Positions 55,580 to 63,221 of a DNA stretch of 64,000 nt are shown in pieces. Both the position numbers and the translations under genes were made by a program. Under the pieces are notes generated by a model. It did no database searches and was not told the DNA's origin. It saw nothing but the letters and a program-made list of their open reading frames with translations. Each line of letters begins with the position of its first letter. The first letter of the stretch is position 1. The stretch covers positions 10,826,333-10,890,332 of the forward strand of contig CM026400.1 in the NCBI GenBank assembly GCA_014843695.1, given 5' to 3'. Origin of the DNA: Archivesica marissinica. Its lineage: Eukaryota; Mollusca; Bivalvia; Venerida; Vesicomyidae.

Positions 55580-56362
55580 CATCAAACATCTATATATTAA
55601 AAGTTGATTATAAAATTGTTCTATTGTTATATATATTGCATATATGTATATTAAAAGTTGATTATAAAATTGTTCTATTGTTAATCTAAATATATATTGC
55701 ATATATGTATATTAAAAGTTGATTATAAAATTGTTCTATTGATAATCTATATATATATTGCATATATGTATATTAAAAGTTGATTATAAAATTGTTCTAT
55801 TGTTAATCTAAATATATATTGCATATATGTATATTAAAAGTTGATTATAAAATTGTTCTATTGATAATCTATATATATATTGCATATATGTATATTAAAA
55901 GTTGATTATAAAATTGTTCTATTGTTAATCTAAATATATATTGCATATATGTATATTAAAAGTTGATTATAAAATTGTTCTATTGATAATCTATATATAT
56001 ATTGCATATATGTATATTAAAAGTTGATTATAAAATTGTTCTATTGTTAATCTAAATATATATTGCATATATGTATATTAAAAGTTGATTATAAAATTGT
56101 TCTATTGATAATCTATATATATATTGCATATATGTATATTAAAAGTTGATTATAAAATTGTTCTATTGTTAATCTAAATATATATTGCATATATGTATAT
56201 TAAAAGTTGATTATAAAATTGTTCTATTGATAATCTAAATATATATGTATATTAAAAGTTTATTATAAAATTGTTCTATTGATAATCTAAATATATATTG
56301 CATATATGTATATTAAAAGTTGATTATAAAATTGTTCTATTGATAATCTATATATATTGCAC
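55580..56362. repeat. about 60-bp AT-rich array with two-unit period
   Basis: About 13 units of ATATATATTGCATATATGTA, TATTAAAAGTTGATTATAAA and ATTGTTCTATTG. Two endings (TTAATCTAAA and ATAATCTATAT) alternate strictly over most of the array, so the real repeating unit is a dimer of about 120 bp. Confidence 0.95.
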
Positions 56363-56434
56363 ACCTGTATTCATGTATTTATAATGTTGGAATGTACATA
56401 CTATTACAATGTTATAATTTGTTCTCGTTACCAG

Positions 56435-56595
56435 GTGTGATATCAAGTCTGAGTTGCCTAGCAAGCGTTCCCGACCAAACATGCCACCGCCGTTGAATGT
56501 TCCGCCTCCGGTGACCACTAGCACACCAGCTGCTACCTCACCACAGTCACCGATTGAAATGCACGGGAAAAGCAGAATGTCGGCCAGAATGAAGG
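56435..56595 (+). CDS. PPP1R10: PNUTS exon 7: Pro-rich linker
   Basis: The exon encodes C-D-I-K-S-E-L-P-S-K-R-S-R-P-N-M, a Pro/Thr/Ser-rich stretch (P-P-P-L-N-V-P-P-P-V-T-T) and ends S-R-M-S-A-R-M-K. It is a disordered linker with little conservation, supported mainly by its phase (2 in, 1 out), its AG acceptor (TTACCAG) and its GTAAGA donor at 56596. The 60-bp AT-rich array of intron 6 ends about 75 bp before the acceptor. Confidence 0.88.
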
Positions 56596-56744
56596 GTAAG
56601 ACGATGATAATTTACATGTCTATTCATCCGAATTTGTTTGAAACCAAAATGGAACGTGGAATGATGAGCGGTTCGAGTCGATGACTTTAAATCAGTTGCC
56701 CATTGCCACCTGAGTTTGAATCTGAGCGATTGTGGACACGTAAT

Positions 56745-56960
56745 GTAGCTATGCAACAGTGTGTCCGAATGGTCTGGAGGTCGAGCCCCGCTGGAGCCGT
56801 TACGATTGTGCCCTTAGGCAAGGCATTTAAATTCCACGTTGCCTCCTCTCTCTCCCTCGTGGCGATGGATTCCACCAGGAATGAGGTCTCGAGAGTGATT
56901 AATATAAGTTGTAATAACTTGTTTCGCAATCGTGCTAAAATACATTTGTATAAACTAAGT
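56745..56960 (+). mobile_element. SINE-C, copy with decayed head
   Basis: Box B GAGGTCGAGCCCCGCTGGAG, then CCTTAGGCAAGGCATTTAAA, GTGGCGATGGATTCCA, GAATGAGGTCTCGAGAGTG and CGCAATCGTGCTAAAATACA. It starts about 150 bp after exon 7. Confidence 0.9.
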
Positions 56961-57059
56961 TGTCTGTGTGACTTAAATTCTTAATACAAAACACATTTAT
57001 TTTAAATAATGTATTTATATCGATGTTTGGTTGGTTATTATGCGGGGTGGTGGCTTATA

Positions 57060-57345
57060 GATCCGGGCTCATTCTAGAGGCCAACATGGGCGAAGTAGTC
57101 ACCCTTGGGACCCTGAATTCGCTCCCTGGTGGCATCACTTCTTCCTAAAAAAAATTGTGTTATTAACCAATAAGGTAACACTGGCCATTGTAAAGCACTC
57201 CTCCTATTCAAATATTGTATTAAATGTTCATACTGTGTATTTTGACCCTATTATGTTGAAATTTATTAAATAATACCATTAGATGACACAATCGCGAGCT
57301 TTCTCACTTCTCCCAAAAATTTATGTCTAGCTTGAGCTTGAGTTT
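57060..57345 (-). repeat. repeat-K copy 3
   Basis: Reverse complement of the landmarks of 12954-13225 (ATGGGCGAAGTAGTCACCCT, GGCCATTGTAAAGCACTCCT, TTCTCACTTCTCCCAAAAAT). Confidence 0.78.
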
Positions 57346-57370
57346 TTCAGTAAATAAATCCGTAACATAT

Positions 57371-57892
57371 TTAAAGCGACACTACATCGGTGAAAAGGCA
57401 AATTTATACAGAATGTAATTTCCTATTATACGGTATAATTTCTTTCCAAATAATTGCCTCAAAAACTGAGTATTTCAACTGATAAACAAGCGTCGTATAC
57501 GGGGTTTGTTGACATAACAAAATAATGTAAATAGGGTCGACATACATGCGTAATACAACCTGTGTATCACGAATAACGAGAATTATGGTACATATTTACC
57601 GTTATATCTCACATATGTGCCTATTCATATTTATTTGTAAACTAATCTTAGTTAAATTTATTATTTCTAAGCGACGGTATTGACTCCAATGAGAAACAAA
57701 CGTCACGCCAGGAGCATGGATGACCGTTCTATGAAATCCTACTTTAGACTAATAAGTGTTCAGACCACAAAAACACGGTTTATTGATTCAATGTTAGTGT
57801 TCGAATGCATTCAGAATAATTTGTAGTAGCAATGCATTTATACGTGAAAACATGCATTTTATTTGCTTTTTGTGATGTAATGTCGCTTTAAT
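57371..57892 (+). mobile_element. MITE-I copy 2, uninterrupted
   Basis: 522 bp with inverted ends TTAAAGCGACACTACAT and ATGTAATGTCGCTTTAA. The interior has no long frame. It serves as the reference for the interrupted copies at 3177 and 49858. Confidence 0.87.
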
Positions 57893-57899
57893 ATGCTTA

Positions 57900-58137
57900 G
57901 TTTAGTTTCTACAAATTTATTTTAGCTAGATTGCGAAACAAGTTCCTACAACTTGTATTTATCACTCTCAAGACCTTATTCCTGATGGAATCCATCGCCA
58001 TGAGGGAGAGAATAGGCAATGTAGATTCTAAGTGCCTTGCCTAGGGGCACACTCGTAACGGCTCCAGCGGGGCTCGAACTCCGGGCCTTTCGCACCTGAA
58101 ACGAACTCGCAACCACTGCGCTATCACGAATTCCACA
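57900..58137 (-). mobile_element. SINE-C, minus copy
   Basis: Reverse body with TATTCCTGATGGAATCCATC, GGCTCCAGCGGGGCTCGAAC and CACTGCGCTATCACGAATTC. Confidence 0.9.
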
Positions 58138-58177
58138 GGAAGTAAAAAATATAACATAATATACTGTAAGTATAATA

Positions 58178-58547
58178 ATGAGAGACATCGGTCAGTTACT
58201 TCCCCTGAATACTCCCTAAAAGTAGATAGGTCCTATTAAGTGTTTTCCTCTGTTTTTATCGTTGTTTCCTTTGCAAAACATGCTAGCAATATTATTCCAC
58301 TATCGCTTCTTATGATTATTAAATTACTATATCTCAACAGATCTACAGCGTATGCAATGGCTACTTATTTGTAAAAGAATGTGATCACTTAATTAACACG
58401 ATTTTGATAAAATCACATTTATTTTACCGCAACATCTGGTTAGGGAACAGCAGTAAAAACAAAGGATTCTAACTAAAAGGACCTATTCACATTTTGGAAT
58501 AAATCTGCCAAGGGAGGTAATAGAAAATTAGAGTTGTCTCTTATTAT
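58178..58547 (+). mobile_element. MITE-L copy 2, next to exon 8
   Basis: Same element as 8232-8615: AATGAGAGACATC at the left, GAGTTGTCTCTTATT at the right, with AAAGTAGATAGGTCCTATTA and CCGCAACATCTGGTTAGGGA inside. It ends about 24 bp before the exon 8 acceptor. Confidence 0.88.
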
Positions 58548-58570
58548 GACGTAATTGATTTTCTTCCCAG

Positions 58571-58773
58571 CAAACCGTGTTCTTCACGAGAGCTCAGGAT
58601 TTATGGACAGCTTAGAAACTTCACATAGAAACTATGTTGTTGTCAAGAAAAAGCGACGATCATCGGGGTCCATTGGCTCTGCACCAACTAAAGGGCCTGG
58701 TATTCCAACCACACCACCAAGTCCTGTGTCCCCTACAACCGCAACAGCCAGAAGTCTTCCATCCGTCCCATCA
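58571..58773 (+). CDS. PPP1R10: PNUTS exon 8: GF-DSL and basic patch
   Basis: The exon encodes A-N-R-V-L-H-E-S-S-G-F-M-D-S-L-E and then V-V-V-K-K-K-R-R-S-S. Vertebrate PNUTS has GLGFLDALN followed by IKIKKKKK, so position and pattern agree. A Pro/Thr-rich tail follows and ends S-V-P-S. The basic run is a plausible nuclear localisation signal. The acceptor is TTCTTCCCAG and the donor is GTAAGC at 58774. It is 203 nt and ends in phase 0. MITE-L ends only about 24 bp upstream, and the donor is the first of a series of repeats that copy it. Confidence 0.92.
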
Positions 58774-59115
58774 GTAAGCTATTTTACCTTTTCTTTAATA
58801 GTGGACTAGTCCATCTGTAATCAGTAAGCTATTTGACCTTTTCTTTAATAGTGGACTAGTCTATCTGTAATCAGTAAGCTATTTTACCTTTTCTTTAATA
58901 GTGGACTAGTCTATCTGTAATCAGTAAGCTATTTTACCTTTTCTTTAATAGTGGACTAGTCCATCTGTAATCAGTAAACTATTTTACCTTTTCTTTATTA
59001 GTGGACTAGTCCATCTGTAATCAGTAAGCCATTTTACCTTTTCTTTAATAGTGGACTAGTCCATCTGTAATCAGTAAGCTAAAGCTAATTTAACTTTTCT
59101 TTAATAGTGGACTCT
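58764..59115. repeat. 50-bp array that includes the exon 8 donor
   Basis: Seven units of TCAGTAAGCTATTTTACCTT, TTCTTTAATAGTGGACTAGT and CCATCTGTAA. The first unit overlaps the end of exon 8, and the phrase TCAGTAAGCT, which is the exon 8 donor, recurs in most units (with CAGTAAACT or CAGTAAGCC variants). Confidence 0.93.
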
Positions 59116-59362
59116 TCCACCCATCAATAAACTGGTTTACCAGTGCATTGATAGTGAGTGGACCGGTCTAAATTGTTGTATGATCTTTTCTCTAATGGTG
59201 AACAAAAAGCTGGAAGTCCATATTTCACATCCGTAAAACCATTGTATCTATTCGCTAATAATGAACTCTTCTCACATGGAAATGCTACATCATACTGTGG
59301 GGAAGATTGGTTTGTAGAACAGGTTTGCCTGTACATGTGTATTATATTGTTCATGTGTACTA

Positions 59363-59538
59363 CAGTCAAACCTGCCTTAAGCAGCCAGCCAAGGGAATCA
59401 GAAAGTGGCTGCTTAGCACAGGTGGCTGCTTAATAGAGGACAAATGTATAATGAAACATCATATTGGGAATCTGGAAACTGGCTGCTTAATACAGGTTGG
59501 CTGCTTAATAGATGTGACCACTAACACAGGTTTTACTG
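59363..59538. mobile_element. MITE-F in intron 8
   Basis: Begins CAGTCAAACCTGCCTTAAGC after TA (59361-59362) and ends CACAGGTTTTACTG before TA (59539-59540). Two palindromic arms (AAGCAGCCAGCCAAGGGA, GGCTGCTTAATAGAGGAC). Confidence 0.9.
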
Positions 59539-59566
59539 TATATTGTTCATAACTATATTTGTATTA

Positions 59567-59825
59567 GTCCACCTCCGTGGTCGAGTGGTTATGGTCGCTG
59601 ACTTGTATGCCACTATAACCTATCATCACTGATGGTCACGGATTCGAGCCCCGCTCAGGCCGTGTCTCATTTATATGAAAAAATTGGCAGTTTCTTACGG
59701 AGGTTGGTGCACCCAAGTACTGGTTAACCGCTGGAGCCTGCCCAGGAAAGGTGTTAAGTAAACTGCCCTCCGGCGATATAGCCCGAAATGGTGCTGATGC
59801 AGGCGTAAAACCCGAAATATAACAT
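59567..59825 (+). mobile_element. SINE-A ending 21 bp before exon 9
   Basis: Full copy with a small deletion in the body (GGTGTTAAGTAAACTGCCC). The flank TATATTTGTATT occurs before it (about 59553-59564) and after it (about 59825-59836), a target-site duplication. The second copy lies in the acceptor region of exon 9. Confidence 0.92.
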
Positions 59826-59846
59826 ATATTTGTATTCTGACAACAG

Positions 59847-60015
59847 TTCTACAAAGATACACAAGAAGCTGAAGACTCGGCAGATAGGGAAGCAAAAACA
59901 AACGTCGATCAAGAACGAAGTCCTTCTCCTACTGTGTTAGTGGATTGTAAAGGAAACGTTGATATCAAAACTGATATAAAGACAGAGATAGATGACAATC
60001 AGGACGACGAAAAAG
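59847..60015 (+). CDS. PPP1R10: PNUTS exon 9: acidic linker
   Basis: The exon encodes F-Y-K-D-T-Q-E-A-E-D-S-A-D and continues through an acidic linker ending D-D-N-Q-D-D-E-K. There is no strong homology. Support comes from phase 0 entry, exit with one base that joins correctly to exon 10, and an open frame. The acceptor is TGACAACAG. The donor, GTTTGA at 60016, is weak. A SINE-A copy ends about 21 bp upstream of the exon. Confidence 0.85.
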
Positions 60016-60061
60016 GTTTGATTTAACACTTTGACATGCATAAATGTAGAATTTAGTCTTA

Positions 60062-60385
60062 CTGCATGGAGGGTGGTGGAGTGTGGTTGAGGGTTGTGGA
60101 GTATGGTTGAGGGTTGTGGGTTGTGGAGTGTGGTTGAGGGTTGTGGAGAGTGGTTGAGGGTTGTGGAGTGTGGTTGAGGGTTGTGGAGTGTGGTTGATGG
60201 TTGTGGAGTGTGGTTGAGCATTGTGGAGTGTGGTTGAGGGTTGTGGAGTGTGGTTGAGGGTAGTGAAAATATTGTTGATGGTGGTGGAGTGTTGTTGAGG
60301 GAGGTGGAGTAAGGTTTGAGGGAGGTGGAGTAAGGTTTGAGGGTTGTGGAGTAAGGTTTGAGGGTTGTGGAGTATTGAGGAGTGA
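60062..60385. repeat. about 20-bp TGGAGTGTGGTTGAGGGTTG array
   Basis: About 15 irregular units on a G/T-rich strand, in intron 9. Minus-strand frames of 94-152 codons are artefacts. Confidence 0.92.
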
Positions 60386-60518
60386 ACAGTTATGTAAAGC
60401 ATGAATACAGTTTGCAAGAACACTTGTTAGTATTACTGAAACCAGCTTGTATAGAAACCTGTTTTGGATGCATGTGTATGTGTAAAACCAATCAAGCAAT
60501 TTGATATTATTAAATTAC

Positions 60519-60752
60519 TGTCCAATTAGCGCAGTGGTTAGCATGCTCGCTTCTCACCAATGCAACCTGGGTTTGATCCTTGGACCGGGAAGTATGTGAG
60601 ATGGTACGGTAGTCGACAGATAGGACAGGTGGGTTTTCTCTGGGTACTCCATTTTCCTCCCATACAAATGACCACAAATACGTTTCCATCCTCGCCAATG
60701 AGAGTGATTAATATAAGTTGTTACAGCTTGTTTCGTAATCATGAATAAAGTT
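60519..60752 (+). mobile_element. SINE-D, full plus copy
   Basis: Head CCAATTAGCGCAGTGGTTAG (box A), box B GGGTTTGATCC, body ACCGGGAAGTATGTGAGATG, GACAGGTGGGTTTTCTCTGG and tail GAGAGTGATTAATATAAGTT. Confidence 0.9.
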
Positions 60753-60804
60753 TAAATTTAGTTAAAATTTCTCTCCAGTAAGAGCAATAAATAGGAATCT
60801 TACA

Positions 60805-61105
60805 TCAACATTAGGATATTGTTGATTTATTATGACTAGTTTTGAGCCTACATGGACCTTCATCAGAAAATTAAAATTGTGGTTGAGGCCAGTATTGTCT
60901 TGTATGTATGTCCCATTAATGTCAAACCCCTTGCTGGGACCTAGAAATGATTTCCTGGATATGCTTACCCGACATAAGCGGTTTACCATAGCTAAGCAAT
61001 GTGTGTGAGTTGCCTTGTTCAGTGACACTACATATGTGACCTGACCAAGTATCGAACCCGGGACCGTTCGATTCCAAATTCGACACTACCACGACCACGG
61101 ACGAC
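60805..61105 (-). mobile_element. possible further SINE family (SINE-N), minus
   Basis: On the minus strand the right end reads TCCGTGGTCGTGGTAGTGTC and later CCGGGTTCGATACTTGG, resembling box A and box B of a tRNA-like head. The body runs to TTTTCTGATGAAGGTCCATG and AATAAATCAACAATATCC. Only one copy is in the window, so this is tentative. Confidence 0.5.
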
Positions 61106-61176
61106 ACTGGACCGTAGGTATCTATCCACAATGCCTTCTCTCTCCCTAATGGCGATGGATTCCATCAGGAATTAGG

Positions 61177-61443
61177 TCCGCCTCCGTGGTCGAGTGGTTA
61201 AGGTCGCTGACTTGTATACCACTAACCTATCATCACTGATGGTCACGTGACGGGTTCGAGCCCCGCTCAGGCCGTGTCTCATTTATATGAAAAAGTTGGC
61301 AGTTTCTTACAGAGATTGGTGCACCCAAGTACTGGTTAACCGCTGGAGCCTGCCCAAGAAAGGTGTTGTTAGGTAAACTGCCCGCTGGCGATATAGCCCG
61401 AAATGGTGCTGATGCAGGCGTAAAACCCGAAATATAACAACAT
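61177..61443 (+). mobile_element. SINE-A with 18-bp target duplication in SINE-C
   Basis: Full copy, with a small TGACGGG duplication near box B. Flanked by TCCATCAGGAATTAGGTC at 61161-61178 and 61443-61460 (bases shared with the SINE start make the exact edge uncertain by one or two). Confidence 0.92.
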
Positions 61444-61565
61444 CCATCAGGAATTAGGTCTCGAACATCCATCAGGAATTAGGTCTCGAACATCCATCAG
61501 GAATTAGGTCTCGAACATCCATCAGGAATTAGGTCTCGAACATCCATCAGGAATTAGGTCTCGAG
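61441..61565. repeat. 25-bp repeat x5 grown from a target-site duplication
   Basis: Five exact units of CATCCATCAGGAATTAGGTC plus TCGAA, at 61441, 61466, 61491, 61516 and 61541. Each unit holds the SINE tail bases ACAT and the duplicated target. Confidence 0.97.
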
Positions 61566-61664
61566 ATTAATCTACTGTTGTAAAAACTGATTTCACAATC
61601 AAGTTTACCGAAATTTGTATAAAATATTTATTCACTGAATACATTCATTAATCTTGTTTCACAG

Positions 61665-61844
61665 AAAACACGAGACGAGAAAGGAGTGAGTCTCCGGCAG
61701 ACTTGAACTCGTCCACCAAGGAATCGAAGGGTTTGCTCACTACTGGTGCTACGAAGGTGAAGAAGAAGAAGAAGTCGGTTAGTTGGAAGGAAGAGTCAGA
61801 ATTGAAGGAGACCTTCTACTTCGAACTGGATGATGAGGAACGAG
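61665..61844 (+). CDS. PPP1R10: PNUTS exon 10: PP1-docking motif KSVSW
   Basis: The exon encodes a Ser/Thr-rich lead-in, then K-V-K-K-K-K-K-S-V-S-W-K-E-E-S-E-L-K-E and T-F-Y-F-E-L-D-D-E-E-R. Vertebrate PNUTS has [24 protein letters not shown] here. K-S-V-S-W fits the RVxF-class PP1-binding consensus (K/R-x-V-x-F/W), with Trp in the hydrophobic pocket position. It falls at about residues 516-520 of the visible protein. The FYFELD-ER stretch is the conserved extension of the PP1-binding segment. The acceptor is TTTCACAG and the donor is GTGGGG at 61845. Confidence 0.96.
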
Positions 61845-61959
61845 GTGGGGGCATATCACTATCTGTGCTAGTCTGGTTAAATACACAGCTGTGAAATTTC
61901 CATCTTTTTAAAGGATTTCTTCTTTTTTTAGTCTAAATCTTGAAAGATAAATAAAATTG

Positions 61960-62240
61960 GATGTCCGATTAGCGCAGGGTTTAGCGTGCTCGATTCTCAC
62001 TAATGCAACCCTGGTTCGATCCTCAGACCGGGAAGTATATGATATGGTACGGTGGTCACCTGAACTGACAGGTGGGTTTTCTCCGGGACCTGGAAGTATG
62101 TGAGCTGGTACGGTGGTCGCCAGATTGGACAGGTGGGTTTTTTCCACGGGTACTCCGAGACAAATGACCATATATACGACTTCATCTGCGACAACAAGAG
62201 TGATTAATATAAGTTGTTAAAGACTGTTTTGTAATCGTTG
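61960..62240 (+). mobile_element. SINE-D, copy with internal duplication
   Basis: Head TCCGATTAGCGCAGGGTTTA, box B GGTTCGATCC, and the body phrase GGAAGTAT(A/G)TGA..TGGTACGGTGG present twice (about 62031-62060 and 62093-62120). Tail GAGTGATTAATATAAGTTG. Confidence 0.88.
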
Positions 62241-62288
62241 TAATATAAATATATTGTTTATATTAACCAAGATGATGTTGACTTTCAG

Positions 62289-62353
62289 TGAATGTCAATC
62301 GACCCAAGGACTTCAGTCAAGCTCAGAGGAATGAGATGATGGCCGACAGACGG
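62289..62353 (+). CDS. PPP1R10: PNUTS exon 11: VNVNRPKDF segment
   Basis: The exon reads V-N-V-N-R-P-K-D-F-S-Q-A-Q-R-N-E-M-M-A-D and then R-R, following ...DDEER. The vertebrate protein reads [20 protein letters not shown].DRH, a close match in the region next to the PP1-docking motif. The acceptor is GACTTTCAG and the donor is GTAAGT at 62354. Length is 65 nt, ending in phase 0. Confidence 0.95.
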
Positions 62354-62723
62354 GTAAGTTGTTAAACAAACCATATATGTATCAAACAAACAGCTGTGTT
62401 TAATTCGAATAATTTTAAAATAATTTTTATTTTATTCCAATTTGAAAATCTATCGCTGCAACTCGTATACCAGTATTTGCAAATTTATTTAAAAATGGAA
62501 ACAGCACAATTATTGCATGTATATGTAGGGTGTTTTATGGAATGGAATGGCAGGGGGCCCCACCCTGCCACTTTTAGCCCCCCGTCCATTAGCCTTTTTG
62601 CCTGTTTAAAAAAAACATTGTTTTAAATAATTTTTATTTGTTTTTTTTTATGATTAATTTTTATATCAGGTGAGTACTTGACCTACCTATATATCTTAGA
62701 ACTTAGGATCTTAGTCCACACAG
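62354..62723. other. intron 11 left part
   Basis: AT-rich; a 76-codon frame (62396-62626) is unsupported. Confidence 0.45.
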
Positions 62724-63010
62724 ACGGATCTGTAGTCCAGTGGTAACACGCTGGACTGGTAATCCAGGGATCGCAGGTTCGATCCCCCATCTGACCCTAA
62801 TAAAATTAACAGTCTTTCAGATGGGACGTTAAACCGAGGTCTCGTGTCGGTGCTTTACACCGTGCATGTAAAAGAACCAGAGGAGACTCTGGAATTGGTC
62901 TCTGTCTGTATCATTGCATTATCCTTCAAAAATCTAAAATGACTAATCTCTTCAGGAGGCGTCGCTCATATGGGCAACCGGTAGCGACGATAAATAAACG
63001 TAAAACACAC
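62724..63010 (+). mobile_element. SINE-E, full copy with tRNA-like head
   Basis: The head GGATCTGTAGTCCAGTGGTA, ACACGCTGGACTGGTAATCC then AGGGATCGCAGGTTCGATCC folds as a tRNA-like unit with box A TAGTCCAGTGG and box B GGTTCGATCC. The loop in the anticodon position reads CTGGTAA. The body ends CGATAAATAAACGTAAAACA CAC. It lies about 130 bp before exon 12. Confidence 0.92.
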
Positions 63011-63138
63011 GCTCTTGTCCACCGTTCTTCACCAAAATGTACTGCCTTACTGCCTCTGATCAATCACCGTAAATTAGCAAATTTTTCTTTTGCTTTGAGA
63101 TTTGACGTGTATCCTGTATAATAGTTTTGTTTTTGCAG

Positions 63139-63192
63139 GCATTTGAGTCGAGTATTAGGATGAAGAACGATCACATGTCGGAGCATGTTATG
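63139..63192 (+). CDS. PPP1R10: PNUTS exon 12: AFESSIRMKNDHM segment
   Basis: The 54-nt exon encodes A-F-E-S-S-I-R-M-K-N-D-H-M-S-E-H-V-M, matching HAFETARRLSHDNMEEKV in vertebrates. The acceptor is TTTTTGCAG and the donor is GTAAGT at 63193. The next expected piece (PWVCP...) lies beyond the window. The 61-bp array starts about 30 bp after this exon. Confidence 0.93.
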
Positions 63193-63221
63193 GTAAGTAG
63201 TACTTATTATTATGTTGATTC

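Larger units (their letters stand above)
61130..61622 (+). mobile_element. SINE-C split by SINE-A and a small tandem repeat
   Basis: The left part (CCTTCTCTCTCCCTAATGGC, GATGGATTCCATCAGGAATT) and the right part (GGTCTCGAGATTAATC, ATTTCACAATCAAGTTTACC) form one SINE-C. SINE-A lies inside at about 61177-61443, and five 25-bp repeats follow it. Confidence 0.88.
8808..63192 (+). other. PPP1R10: PPP1R10/PNUTS gene, partial (12 coding exons visible)
   Basis: Gene-level entry. The exons are 8808-8905, 16004-16090, 27601-27785, 28160-28228, 30081-30470, 53996-54071, 56435-56595, 58571-58773, 59847-60015, 61665-61844, 62289-62353 and 63139-63192. All boundaries are AG/GT and all phases agree, giving 579 uninterrupted codons. 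The known family role is a nuclear scaffold that holds PP1 in the PTW/PP1 complex (PNUTS, TOX4, WDR82), where PP1 acts on chromatin and the RNA polymerase II machinery. Domain order matches the vertebrate protein: N-terminal TFIIS-like domain, basic disordered linker, FRSTG block, PP1-binding segment. The start codon must be in an upstream exon, because the frame meets a TAA at 8781-8783 before any ATG. The C-terminus is outside the window. Identification rests on recalled family sequence, not a database search. Confidence 0.93.

Noticed and set aside
59158..59552. Frames of 81-91 codons in intron 8
   Set aside because: They overlap MITE-F and flanking intron sequence.
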